From NCBI RefSeq assembly GCF_000281045.1, contig NW_008246149.1:166353-213961 (forward strand): a DNA stretch of 47,609 nucleotides. Reading direction: 5' to 3'. Of this stretch, positions 1 through 11,320 are shown piece by piece (positions within the stretch are counted from its first letter, which is position 1; each line of letters opens with the position of its first letter). The notes under the pieces were generated by a model, which searched no databases, had not been told where the DNA came from, and was given only the letters and a program-made list of their open reading frames with translations. Source of the stretch: Saprolegnia diclina VS20. Its lineage: Eukaryota; Oomycota; Saprolegniomycetes; Saprolegniales; Saprolegniaceae. The position numbers and the translations under genes were made by a program.

Positions 1-1119
1 ACGAGTGAATGAAGCTGTCGCCGGCGGTTCATCACTTTGTTTGGGCTCTGTGCGTGTGTTCTTGCAGCGTGTCGGGAAATACTTGGAATCAATGCAAAAC
101 TGGAGAAGCTTTGTTCACACGCTTGTTGAGACCGCGCCGCTATATCGTACTTTTGCGTAGAAAAGCATCCACTACGTACTTGTAGCTCGGTTGCTACTAC
201 GTCGTTGAGAAACGAGCCGTGGTACCTACCAACGTAAAGGCATGGCGATGGTCGACGGCACGATGGGACGATGGTGCGTCTTTCGTAAGCCGATCTTCTC
301 TTCTTCTCTTCTTCGCTTTTACTGGGGCTGTTTGTTAACTCCCCACAATTTATGCGGTAGTCGTCGGTTAGCAACCATGCATGCACTCACATAGGCATTG
401 GAATACTAATAGTCAAGCCCAATGGAGCGCAACATCGCAATCATGCATCAATCCATGGCTTCTGAGGTTGGATTTCGTCTGTAGGAAGGTTTTTCCAATT
501 TGGTGTTTGCCGGTTTTTCGTATTGTTGAACTTTCTCTCGCACAAAGCTTGGTGCCAAGAACTATTGATTTGATATACGCAAGCTATCTGAACTACTATT
601 CCGGTGATAACGAGTCATTGACTGTGGTGTACGGTTCCCCACCTCTGCGACCTTGTGGCTTGGTCGCTTCCGTTTACGTGCTCGTTAGAACTTCAACGGC
701 ACCCTCTCTCTTTCACGATGGCGCTCTTTACCAGTACAAGACTTGGTTAGCAATGCGAGTGCGAAACCCCAGACAAACACGGTGAGCAGTCGGACCCAAA
801 AGCTCAAATGGACGGCCCACTGCAACAATAAGCTTATAGAGCGAGAAGGATTTTTGGTACAACGGATCTGGGTGAAGGGAATGCATAGATGATAGAGACG
901 TTCCGCATTGTCCATGCATTAATTGCACAAGCGTGCTCAACTGCTGCAATGCGCTACATATGTGCCAAAGGACTTAAAAAGCCTTGCACTGGATCAGACG
1001 AGATTGAGCCCTTGAGTGCACACACTGATGTATGCACTCAAGCAAGGCGGTCGTAGTGATGTCAATCAATCGCAAATTGAGATGCAAATACTTGGAGTCT
1101 CGAGTTTTGAGTCGTGAAA
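1..1119. other. Intergenic, no supported gene
   Basis: Only short open frames with no recognisable domain lie here. One minor structure is visible: a 10-bp inverted repeat (cttgagtgca ... tgcactcaag, 1011-1020 and 1033-1042, 12-nt loop). No tRNA or mobile-element signature was seen. Confidence 0.5.
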
Positions 1120-1333
1120 TCAGTGCGCGCAGCCATCTTTGGTGCAACAGAACTTCATGCAACCATATCCATACTTCGTAGTATCCGGACAAGACACACC
1201 TTCGATGCCACTATCCGGCAGTGCGCAAGACTGCACAACTGGAGCGCACAAGCTGGCGACAGCCTTTCTATCGCTGCGTAGAGTTTGCTCGCGGGTAAAG
1301 GTTGTCGTTGAGGTCACTGCATCGAAGCATCCT
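1120..1333 (-). CDS. Possible cysteine-rich orphan exon
   Basis: A reading frame ending in TGA at 1120-1122 codes for a cysteine-rich tail, with pieces such as SLCAPVVQSC, GVSCPDTTKYGYG and CMKFCCTKDGCAH. The cysteine density and the CC pair look like a disulfide-rich secreted domain and unlike the surrounding noise frames. No start codon, signal peptide or convincing upstream exon is visible before the next gene's stop at 1451, so this may be a degraded remnant or the last exon of a gene I cannot model. The family was not recognised. It could also be chance. Confidence 0.22.
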
Positions 1334-1450
1334 CGTGATACGATACTACGACATGGCGCCACGGAAACCCATCTTCCTAGTCTCGTAGTATTATCATAAG
1401 ATATTATATAAGTTAGCAATAATTCTAGACATTGTGTCACGGTATGGCTC

Positions 1451-2008
1451 TCAGTAGTGCACGCTGGCAAAACTCGTGCGCAGCTGGGTCGCCATGATTT
1501 TGAACGCGAGGAGCTCCGACTTGTTGTAAAAAAGCTCGTCGGACTCGTCGTCCGAGAGCGCGGGAATCTCCCGCACTTGCACGTAGCCGGCAAACGAAAC
1601 ACGCCGCTTCGCATCCGACACGGGTTCCTGGTGGTTGGACGGCAGCGGGATCTCCGAGAGGCTTCGGTGCAGGCCGCGCTTGAGGTCCAGAAGCAAGAAG
1701 GCGTGGATCCATGCCGCCCAGAGCGACTTGGTGGACAAGCACGCGTACATGGTGCCGACTTCGATGGTCTCGATCTGCAGACCAAAGGGCTTCTCGTCCC
1801 ACTTGGTGCCTCGGACGACCGTGTACGTCTTGATGCGCTGGCCGAGCTCGACCTCGTGCTTGGTGGCACCGACGCGGAGCATCGAGTTGGTCAACGACCA
1901 GAAGCACGGCTTCCAGAGCGGCATGAAGAAGGTGCGCGTGAGCGCCGCGATTGTCGAGGCGCAGGTGACGGGGTCGGCGACGGCTTCAGTGGTCTTGAAG
2001 GACGTCAT
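1451..2008 (-). CDS. Conserved-type stramenopile hypothetical protein, 185 aa
   Basis: Single exon read from the ATG at 2006-2008. The frame is open further upstream, but that part has no protein-like character, and the MTSFKTTEA start opens a balanced protein. The C-terminal third has a pattern I associate with small stramenopile proteins of unknown role: RVSFAGYVQVREIP, then an acidic DDESDELFY and NKSELLAFK. This resembles a 'V-x-F ... E-I-P ... D-E ... W/F-Y ... E' signature. No signal peptide, transmembrane segment or enzyme motif is evident. It lies divergent from the PH-PX gene across a 0.7-kb spacer. Function unknown. Confidence 0.7.
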   Translation of the reverse strand: MTSFKTTEAVADPVTCASTIAALTRTFFMPLWKPCFWSLTNSMLRVGATKHEVELGQRIKTYTVVRGTKWDEKPFGLQIETIEVGTMYACLSTKSLWAAWIHAFLLLDLKRGLHRSLSEIPLPSNHQEPVSDAKRRVSFAGYVQVREIPALSDDESDELFYNKSELLAFKIMATQLRTSFASVHY

Positions 2009-2731
2009 CTTCACAACGCGGCGAATTGGATAATGACCGATCAGAAAAGGATACGTGGGTGTTGAGAAAACAGTCGAGAACACGCGACCAGCTTCAAGGT
2101 GGCAAAGACAGACGGTCTTTGCGGTAGGGTTGGGCCAATGTTCGGTCAAACCACGCCTTGCGATTGGCGCCGCCCGCCCGAAACCTCGAACAACGAGCGT
2201 GCGAGCGACACGCTCCGTCACGATTTCCAAGGTAAAACCCAACAGTCGGATCGGCGGAGCTCTGCTCTGGAGGCATTTATTCTCCGGTATGTCGTGCGCA
2301 TATCGTATGGTACCTTCAACGTGGCACGAGCACATCACCAACATTGCACAATATCCTGAAATCCACGGGAAGGTGTTTGGAACACACTCAAGAGCAGGAG
2401 GAACCGCTTGCGCCACAGTTGCAGTAGCCGACACAGATCATACGACCTTGCATACCTACCCATTGTCCAACTGCAACTTCAATCATTTGTCGCTACTGAC
2501 GTGTTTATGACGAATGGGCACTCGACAGCGTCGTCGTCGAATGCCAGGAGGCAGACGGTCCACAAACGGTGACTCGTATGAATTGAACCTTCTGCTGTCA
2601 AATGGGTCACTGCGTTGTTTATGGTTTCCAGCTTGTGACGGTATCCTAGAAATCTTTGAAATGGATGGTCGAAATTTGTCAAAATGTGCGTTTCAGAGAT
2701 CGCCTTTCGGTTCGCTGCATTTTCCGTGGCG
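2009..2731. promoter_or_regulatory. Divergent intergenic spacer (0.7 kb)
   Basis: Separates two start codons pointing away from each other, so it should hold both promoters. Short frames inside it do not resemble proteins. No repeat or strong motif was recognised. Confidence 0.4.
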
Positions 2732-4126
2732 ATGGAAGGCCAAGTCCACGTCGCGTCGACGGCCTCGACCGACCGCGCGTGGCATACGCGCTATATCAAG
2801 CTTGACGACATTTCGGCGCAGCTCTTCTGCTACCGCGTACGACGACTCAAATTGCATCGCCTGACGTTTGCATTGGCGTAGGACCGCACGATAGCTGAGA
2901 CCAAATGGGCGCTGCCGTTGCACGGCGCTGACGTCTCGACGCCTCTTCCCGGTGCGCCCACGCACGGCATTGACACGGACGCGATGCCCTACTGCATTCT
3001 GCTGCACCTCTCGAATGGCGACGTCGTCTGTCTCGGTTTCGCCGACGATGGTGCCAAGAAGGCGTGGAGTGCCAAGTTGCTGCAGGTTGCGTCGCATGGT
3101 CCGCGCCAGCACGCCACGTTTGCCAAGCAAGAGACCGACGACTTTTCCTTTGCCGCGCGCGTCGCGGATGTGCGCGTGGACGCTGGCTACGCCGTACGAG
3201 GATACTAAATCACAAGCGATTTCAAAATGTTTGTTTTGAGGTAGGAGTACAAGGTGCAGTGCGCGTGCCGCTTCTTCAACGTCGCGTATGCGCGCCACTT
3301 GTCGATCGAGTGGGTCGTCTGGCATCGGTTCGCCCACTTTGCATCGCTCGACAGCGTCTTGCGCACTGCGTTACCAATGAGCGGTATTCCGTTTCCGCAG
3401 CAAAAGCGCGATGCCCTGCGGACGCTGCTTGGTCACGCGCTGGACGACGCCTTCCTCGCCCAGCGCCGGACGGCCCTCGACACGTACCTTTGCAAGGTTC
3501 AGAGCTTCTAGACTCGAGATATCCTATGGATCTATTCTAGGTGGTCGAGATTCGAGACGCTGTGGCTTTTCTTACACCGACGGGCAATGCGGCGCTCAAG
3601 GTATAGTCGACTAGCGATCAACTAAGAAAGCACCAAGCGTCCTGCCAGGGCTTTTTCGAGTTTGACGCGCACTGCAGCCACGAGGTACGTCGATTGAGTG
3701 GTCCCATACCGCACTCATTGTGGTTGTATGCTAGGATGTTGTTTTGACAAAGAAGGAAGCGCGCACGCGGACGCCGAGCCAGGTAGAATCAGGGTCCTTG
3801 CAGCGTGTACAGCGGCACGATTACTCGAGTAGGAAAAGACAAAGTCTCCGACCAAACCCAAGGCGAAAGCGACGCCAGCACCTAGTACACCCAAGACTGA
3901 CGCTGTCAGCGCCGTCACGAAGCCAATGACGACTAAAAAGAAGCCCAAAGACAAGAAGAAGGCCGAAGGACCGCGGGCGCCCGAGGTGATTGAGCCACCA
4001 CCGCCACCGCCGCCGACATGCAGTAAGTCTCAACCAGCAGCACCACCAGTAGTTAGTGCACCTCCGGCGCGTGCCAATTTGCTGGCGCAGATCCAACAAG
4101 GCACCAACTTGCGCCGTGTGACTTAA
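2732..4126 (+). CDS. PH-PX-proline-rich-WH2 protein, 368 aa
   Basis: Proposed exons: 2732-2836, 2882-3193, 3245-3496, 3541-3600, 3649-3684, 3735-3782, 3833-4126. The N-terminal ~115 residues form a PH domain (MEGQVHV, WHTRYIKL, later CILLHLSNGD and the helix AKKAWSAKLLQ). A PX domain follows from about residue 125 (EYKVQCACRFF in the first strands, a terminal helix around RRTALDTYLCK). A Lys/Pro-rich linker holds seven consecutive prolines (~326-332). The last 15 residues, LLAQIQQGTNLRRVT, match an actin-binding WH2 motif. By family knowledge PH and PX bind phosphoinositides, polyproline binds profilin or SH3 domains, and WH2 binds G-actin. I infer an endosomal or plasma-membrane actin-assembly adaptor. 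Exon 5 could begin 18 nt earlier (3631) with a 30-nt intron. The stop lies 43 bp from that of the convergent exchanger gene. Confidence 0.8.
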
Positions 4127-4169
4127 CTCGAAAGATCGTATTCTTGCTACTCGTGGTGGGCTTCGTCGT

Positions 4170-6433
4170 CTACCTACGAGTCGACAAAGTTGTAAAATGC
4201 GAGGCAGTGCATGGACGTACACACGCTCGGCGGGCTTTTTGACCTCCAAAGACTGGCTTAAGGTACGTTTCGTCAATCTAACGCCAAACCTCAGCGTCCG
4301 ATGAGAGGAATACCGACGTCATACGTTGCCCCAGAACGACCCGAGGTAGCTTGGCGAGGCCACACGCTCCGTGGCCGACGACTGGCGACGGCGCGGGACT
4401 TGAAGTGGCGACACGTCAGCGTGGTCCGACACCTGCACCAACGGTTCCGGCATATCCGAACGCATAACGCGTACCTCGGTTGATGACAAGAGACCGCACT
4501 CGTCTTCGGCACATGAAGCATCGTCATCCTCTTCGTCGTCGTCGTCGCTCTTCTATGTACGTAATACATAGCAAAAGCGTGCATCTGTGGTGCAAAACAC
4601 CTTGAGTTTGGTCTGCTTGAGCAAAGGCTCGGTCAAGCCGCCACACACAATTGTGGTGAAAATGACCACTACCCGAGGTCATCAACCGCTGCATCCAGCA
4701 TCGCGATACAAACCGGTGAGCGTCGTCGTCGTGTACACGTCGCGGTTGGCGCCGGGCATGTCTCTACATCGCGCTTTGGTAGTACGTATCAACGATTATT
4801 GGTGTGTTGCGTAGTAGTACTGGGACAGGGCGAACGCGATCGCGCCACGGAGACCCGCAAACCACAGGACCACTTGCATTTGAAACGGGATCTTCTGCGA
4901 CCGCCTACGCGACGCGTCGTTGCTAGGCATAGACACGGTGCGTGGTACCCGAGGTTGGCGAGCCAGCTGAACGGGAAGATGTTGAAGAGCCGCGCAATGA
5001 GGCAAAAGAGGATCGCGAGCACCATAAAGGTGATGTCCCACCGGCCAAATTGGCCGACGCAAATGCCCATGCCCATGTACAAAAACACAAAAAATTCGGC
5101 TGCGAGCGCAAAGCTCTGAAAGATCGACTCGGCCGTCACCTAACCGCATATATCTATTTTGTCTACTGAAGACGTGAGGGAGAGAGTCGTACCTGCGACG
5201 ACGGCGAGAGGTTGTACGTGTTGTAGTGGGCCATCGTGATGCCGCAGAAGAAGAGAGACATGATGCCCGAGAGCTTCATGACTTCGGCCAGCGAATACGA
5301 CCCGTACGCAAAGAGGAAGAGGAGCGCGATCTCGTACTTGGGGTACTTTTTGATGTTGGTATTCTTGCAGAGGAGCGAGCAGCCCAGCCTACATACCCCA
5401 TACATATCCATCGCACGCGCAAGACGGATAGTACCCCGTGACAAATCCACACGCGACCGACCCGAGCGAGATAAACGTAAACTCGATGAGGAGCATGCCG
5501 ACCGCATATGGCGTGAATTCGTGCCCCGACTCGTAAAACTAGAAAAAATTCGAGATAAAAACTAGGAAATAGCGAAAAATGTACCTTGAGAAAGGTGTTG
5601 AAGAGCACAATCGAGACGGCGTCGTTGAGGACACTCTCCCCAAACACGAGGCTGTACAAGAGCGGGTCCAAATTGAGTTCGGGGTTGCCGAGGATCGAGA
5701 GCGTTGCGACAGGGTCCACTGCCGAGATGAGCGCGCCAAAAAGTAGTGCCTCCAGCGGACTTGACGTATCGATCGAGATCCATCCGAGCTGGTCAAGGTC
5801 CCGTCACGACGAATGAACACAGAGCATCGTCCTACCTGGCCAGCGTAGAAGGTCAAGAACCCAACAATGAACGTCGACACCATCGTCCCCAGCACAGCGT
5901 AGAGCAGGATCGTACTACACTTGGTGCAGACAACAACGCTTGCACGCTCGAAATGTCTACCTAAAGTTGTCAAAGAAGTTTTTCTACCCAAATGGGATGA
6001 GCTCCTCGAGGACGAGAATCGCGCGACTGTACCCGATGGAGCGAGTAGCCGGCTTCAAAGATGATGGGCGGCAGTAGGAAGAAGTAAAACAGCAGCTTCT
6101 ACCCTCGGTGCATGAGCTCCGGCGCGGGCGGACGCACGTACGTTGAAGCGCAGAAACTCCATTTCCTTGCGGCTCGGGTAAAACAGGCGCGCGCTACACA
6201 CCGCATCGTCCTCGGTACCGATCAAGAGCACAGTACCATGCGCCGACGATGAGCCCGACGATCATGGCGGCGCCCGACTCGGGCAGGTAGTAGAACCGGT
6301 ACTCCTTGATCAAGTAGGCGCAGACGATGCACATGCCGAGGATGATGACGAAGAGGAGCGTGTTGAGCGCGCCAAAGTCATGAAGCACCTCGCCCGACGT
6401 CGCCTTCTCTACACCATCATGTGCATGAGCCAT
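4170..6433 (-). CDS. Sodium/hydrogen exchanger (CPA1/NHE family), 549 aa
   Basis: Fourteen proposed exons: 6433-6237, 6193-6142, 6098-6033, 5983-5961, 5914-5836, 5788-5585, 5538-5435, 5388-5193, 5139-4949, 4904-4821, 4763-4714, 4668-4601, 4552-4325, 4277-4170. Spliced, they give a continuous NHE: an N-terminal membrane helix ([15 protein letters not shown]), [48 protein letters not shown], the [15 protein letters not shown] core carrying the ND-type transport aspartate, [13 protein letters not shown], and [14 protein letters not shown]. The cytoplasmic tail has an acidic run ([11 protein letters not shown]) and ends with the family-like [12 protein letters not shown]. The protein should exchange Na+ or K+ for H+ across an endomembrane or the plasma membrane. 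Which compartment cannot be told. Length is normal for NHX-type exchangers. The start ATG at 6431-6433 is the first plausible one. Confidence 0.9.
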
Positions 6434-6581
6434 CGTCCTCTTCGCGTCGTCTTGACCGGACCCATGATGTTGATGTCGACCATGCTGCAGCTTGGACGTG
6501 TGCTGGATTCTGGAATAGACCTCCCAGAATGCATCGTGCAATATCAATTCATAGAGGTGCGCGCCACGCCGAAAGGGCACG
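6434..6581. promoter_or_regulatory. Shared divergent promoter, 148 bp
   Basis: Only 148 bp separate the exchanger start (-) from the LRR-IQ-WW start (+), so both genes must start transcription from this interval or inside one another. No motif shared with the other promoters of the window was recognised. Confidence 0.5.
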
Positions 6582-9500
6582 ATGCCACGCGACGAGGCCA
6601 AGCCGTCGCTGCCTCCGATCCAGCGCGCGCCGATGGGCGATGACCCGACGCGCGTCGACAACAACGGCCTCGACGCGAAGGTACAGAGCCTGCCCGATGC
6701 GGCGCTGCTCTTTACACGGCCGGCGGGCCGCCCGCTCGAGGTGTGGCACGACCCCGTGGCAACCAGCAAGCCGACAGCGATGACATCGTGGGCCAAGAAG
6801 CGACCGCGCTCGCCGGGCGTCAATACGCAGCTGCAGCCGCTTCGAAGCGACGGCAAGAGTCCTCGGTGCGCTGCATGCTTCGTCGGAGTCGTTTGAAGCG
6901 TGTGGGCGTAGGCGCATGCGGTCGTTCGTGCAGAACTTTTTGGCCGACGACATGGGCACGTTTCGCAGCGACATCGACTTGCACAAGCACGCTGTCGACA
7001 CGGGCCGTGCCGTCACGGACGCCGACGTGCAGGAGGTGGCGCGTATGCTGCCAGGTCTCAAGACGCTTCGGCTCTCGCACTGCGTCGACGTCTCGGATGC
7101 GTGCTTGTGGTACTACAATCGTACGCTGTCAACGGTATGTCGTTGAGCGCTAGCGTAGGGCGGTTGCCAAGCACTGTCCGTCGCTTACGGGCATCTACAT
7201 GAGCCAATGCGAGCGCATCACCGACCTCGGTCTGCGCGTGCTCGCCCACAACTGCAAACTCGTGACCGTGGATCTGAGTGACTGCAAGCAGCTCGGTGAC
7301 CTCGCGCTTGCAACGCTGGCCGCGGGCTGCTGGATGATCGAGACGTTCATTCTCGCGCGCTGCCCGCATGTGACGGACGTCGGCATCGCCAAGATTGCGC
7401 AGTGCTGCAAAGGCCTCACGTACATCGACGTCTCCGAGTGCCAGCACGTCGGCGAGTTTGGTGACAAGGCGCTCCTCGAGCTCGGCAAGTGGTGCGGGAA
7501 CCTCAAGCATTTAGACCTCTTTGGCTGTCGGCACGTCCGCGACATGGGCATCCGCGCGATCGCAAACGGCTGCCCGCGCCTCTCGACGCTCAAGCTCACG
7601 GGCTGTCGCGACGTGAGCAGCATCTCGATCCAGGAGCTTGCTTCCAAGTGCCACGCGCTCATGCGGCTCTCGCTCGCTGGCTGCGTCAAAACGCGCAACG
7701 AAGATCTGGTCTTGCTCGCCGCCTCATGCAAGGAGCTCGTTTGGCTCGACATTAGCGGGAGCCCAAATCTCTCGAACCGAGGCATCGCAGCGCTCGCGCA
7801 GCACTGCACGTCGCTGACGCACCTCAATCTCTCCGACTGCCAGCACGTCAACGACAAGGTACTCATTACTCGTTGAATATGAAAAGGGCTTTGAAGAAGT
7901 GTGTTAGGTGCTGCGGACGCTCGGCGATCACTTGCGGTCGCTCACGTCACTGTCCCTTGTCAACTGCGGTCGCATCACCGAGGCCGGCATCGACGCCATC
8001 ACGACCCAATGTACCAAGCTGTTTACACTCAACATGACCGAGTGCCCTCACATTCGTCGCCGCTACCTCCACGAGGTGCATCGTCGCCATGTTCGTATCT
8101 CATGAGCAGAGTAGCTCGTCGCGCGCCTCGAGTTTGTCGACTGGTCGAGCGCCTTCTTTGGCATTGAGCCGCTGCCCAACGCCATGGACCTCCAGCTGCG
8201 CGTATGTCAAATTGTCTTCGTTTTCAGTGTTTTTGAGAAAATGCCATAGAAAGAGCGTCGGATTCTCGAGCGCCAAAGCGCGATCCAGATCCAAGCTGTC
8301 ATGCGAGGGTGCCTCGCGCGCGGCGGTGTCTACGGCGCCAAGCTCCGGCGCGTCGAGCGCACGACGTTGCCCAAGATCCAGGCGCGCATCCGGGGATGGC
8401 TTGCCCGCAGCGCGTACCGCCAACTGCTTCTCGCCCGCCTCCAGCTCGTCATGGCTCAGATCATTCAACGCGCCTATCGCCAGTGCCTCGTGCGGCGCAT
8501 GTGTCGGCGTGCGCGGCGGCTTTTGCGCATTCGCAACAGCCAAGAAGCGGCCGCCATCATCTTTCAAAAAGTACATTTTGGTCGTTCGTGCATTGACAAA
8601 GACAGTTTTCGCGTAGATGTATCGCGGGCACAAGGGACGCAAGCGTGTTGCACAGATGCGCGCGCGCAAGGCCGCCCATGCCCAGCTCGAGGCGCGGCGC
8701 GCGGTGCTTTTTGAACTCGCAGCCATCAAAGTCCAGCAAATGTACCGCGGGCACAAAGGCCGCGGCGACTGTCTCCTCTTACGTCAGATGCGCGAGTCCG
8801 CGCGGCTGCAGCGCGAGAAGGAGCGGGTCGCAGCGGCGATGCTCCAGCGCATCTACCGCGGCCACCGCGGACGAAAAGCATACCAGCTGCGCCTGCTCCA
8901 GCTGCAAGAGCTCCAAAACCAGCACGCCAAAGCGACTACCATGCAAGCTTCGTACCGCCGCTTCCAGACGCGCCAGCAGGCCAAGATCGCTGCCGCCCAA
9001 GACGCCGAAGCCGCCAAGCTTCGCGCGATCGTGTGCATCCAAAAGCACTGGCGCGGCACGCGTGAAAAGCACTTGGGCGCCATTATGCTCGGGCTTGTGT
9101 ATCTGCGTCGACGCGAGCACGAGGCCGCGCGCGTGATTCAGAGCCGATGCCGCGCGTTCCTCACGCGGGGGCTGCTCCGCGCGATGAAGGAGGTGCTCCG
9201 GCTCAAACTCTCGCGCGAACGTGGCGCGACAACGATCCAGCGTGTGTTTCGGGGGCATAAAGGACGCGAAGCCCATGACGTGCAAATCGAACTGCGCAAG
9301 CTCGAAGGCCAGGCCAAGCCTTTGTACGTTCGCATCGCCAAGTTTGAAAAGGCGGTTGTCGGGCTCAAAACATCGGTCGAGACGCTTTCGTCAGCGCTGG
9401 CGGCCGACCAAGCCGACGAGGTACGTTGCTTGTCTCGCCCACGAGAGCTCGATGTCCTTGGTCGTAGGCTGCGATCGCAAGTGAGCTCGAGAAGACCATG

Positions 9501-11036
9501 ACGATCAAATCGAAATTTCACGACTCGGCGCGGATCACGGGGGCCAAGCAGCGGTACCTTACCCGGTACCTCCAAGCGCAGCTCGCGGACCAGCTCCAGA
9601 AGAAGCGCATGCTCGTCGCGGTCGAGAGCCGCAACCTCGAGCTCGCGGTCGCCGAGCTCAATGAAAGCGAGAAGCAGCTGCGCTTCGCCAAGCGCGAGCT
9701 ACAGCCGCTCACCGAAGGCGTCGAGCGCAAGACCAAGGCGAGTCGCGTGAGTCGCCTCCAGCACCAAGTGCGTGCGCAGCGCGGAGGTGCGATTGCGCTG
9801 CAGCGGCTCTTTCGCGGGTACCGCGTCCGCGCGGCCGTTGCCGAAGGTTCAAACCGCTGGATCGAGCTCTACGATCCGGTACTCGAGCGGCTCTACTACG
9901 TCAACGCGTGGAGCCAGGAGACGCGGCGTGTGCGGCCGCTCGCAATGGGCATCTTTGGCGACAGCTTTGTGCCACCGTACAAGGGCACGTCGTGGTACCA
10001 GTGCCGCGACGAGACAACCCACGCGTTCTACTACTTCAACCGCGAGACGCACGAGTACCGGTGGGAGCCACCGGAGGCAACGACGAGCGCCCGCGACGTC
10101 TTTGAAGCCCAAAAGAAAGACGAGTTGACGCAGCGAGCTATTCGAACGCGGCGCATCGGCGCCTGGGAAGAGCATGTGGATCCAGTGTCCAACTCGACGT
10201 ACTACTACCACCCCGAGACAGGCGAGTCGACATGGACGCTGCCACCGACACGAGCGCACTCGGGCCGCGTCTCGACCGGGCGGCGGTCGGTACATAGCCT
10301 CGAGCGCGCCGACGTGCCGATACAGTGGCAGTACTACTACGGTTACGACGTGGATGACGAGAGTAGGCGGCTCGTGAAGCGATCGTCGCCGCGGTCGCCG
10401 TGGACCGAGTGCTTTGACGAGTCGTACCAGCTACCGTACTACTACAATCAGCTCACGACTGAGTGCCGATGGACAAAGCCCGACGACTTTGACGTGCCTG
10501 TGACACAAGCGTCGCCGTCGCAAGGCCTTGAGTGGTTCAACGAACAGACCGAGAAGAATACGCTCTCGGCGCGGCGGTTTACAAAGACGCGCGACATTGG
10601 CTCGATCTGGGAAGAGCACGCGGACGCTGAGACCGGCGTTGTCTACTACTTTAACACGATCACGGGCGAGACGCGCTGGTCGCTCACGCCGCGCAGCTCC
10701 CGCGACGACGAGGCCGCGGCGAACCGCATGCCGTTGACGTTAAAGGCCAAGCTGGACGCCGCCAATGAGAAAGGACCGGTCGCGTACGCTGGCCGCGATG
10801 TGCATGCAGCGTGGCTGGCAGACGCGGTCGAGGCCAAAGAGTGGGCCAAAGCCGACGGCCTCGTCGAAGAAATGCGGTGGCGCGAGGTGGAAGCTGAGGC
10901 CAACCCTACCCCGCCCGACGAGGTTGGCACGACGCCCGAGTGGCAGCCCATGGAAGAGAACGGCGCTGTGTTTTGGTACAACACACGCACGGGCGAGTCA
11001 ACGTGGGATCCACCCACACGTGATGGGCTCGAATAA
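6582..11036 (+). CDS. LRR-IQ-WW multidomain protein, 1376 aa
   Basis: Proposed exons: 6582-6865, 6912-7109, 7159-7858, 7908-8075, 8115-8201, 8250-8570, 8617-9420, 9468-11036. Residues ~120-450 are cysteine-type leucine-rich repeats (AMN1/FBXL type: ITDLGLRVLAHNC, LDLFGCRHVRDMG, LTHLNLSDCQHV). About 480-960 hold some eleven IQ motifs (MYRGHKGR twice, RIYRGHRGR, VFRGHKGR, LFRGYRVR), interrupted by a coiled-coil-like helix. The last ~390 residues carry five clear WW domains and one weaker one (WYQCRD, WEEHVDPV, WTECFDES, WEEHADAE, WQPMEENG as first strands, with YYF/YYY centres). By family knowledge IQ motifs bind calmodulin or light chains, WW binds proline-rich ligands and LRR binds proteins. 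I infer a Ca2+-responsive scaffold. No F-box was seen. Exon 2's donor at 7110 was chosen because it restores LRR spacing. Confidence 0.85.
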
Positions 11037-11320
11037 CTCGAATAACGTTATAGTCCTTTGAGTTTTAAATGCTTAATGGATCTCGCGCCAACATTTTTTG
11101 ATTGCCAGAGCTTGCGACGTACAGCGCTGTCCGCGTCAGTTGGGGTTCTAAGTTAAGGCTAGCGCTCCGCCTCTTCTCGCCGCAAAGCTCAACACAGCGC
11201 CTCCGTGCATTAGGTACCACCAAAAACGTAGTAAACAAAGGATCAACCGCGAAGCAACACCGGTTTAACACTTTAGACATGAATATGAACACTGGACTTC
11301 TATTGTAGTTAGTAGGTTGT

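Noticed and set aside
381-785. 134-codon plus-strand frame
   Set aside because: No domain, signal or neighbour support; composition looks like translated spacer.
1176-1220. Two TATCCGG copies
   Set aside because: They lie inside the cysteine-rich frame, away from any mapped start, and are expected by chance at this frequency.
1334-1869. Upstream half of a long minus-strand frame running over the hypothetical gene
   Set aside because: It overlaps the real 185-residue gene in another frame and has low-complexity Arg/Ser content. Only its cysteine-rich end (1120-1333) was kept, at low confidence.
3601-3630. 30-nt intron in the PH-PX-WH2 gene
   Set aside because: Frame-compatible, but a 48-nt intron ending at 3648 fits the local length norm better. 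The difference is six residues.
4923-4948. 26-nt intron in the exchanger gene
   Set aside because: The alternative acceptor at 4905 gives a 44-nt intron and the family-like LANLGRSQKIPF.
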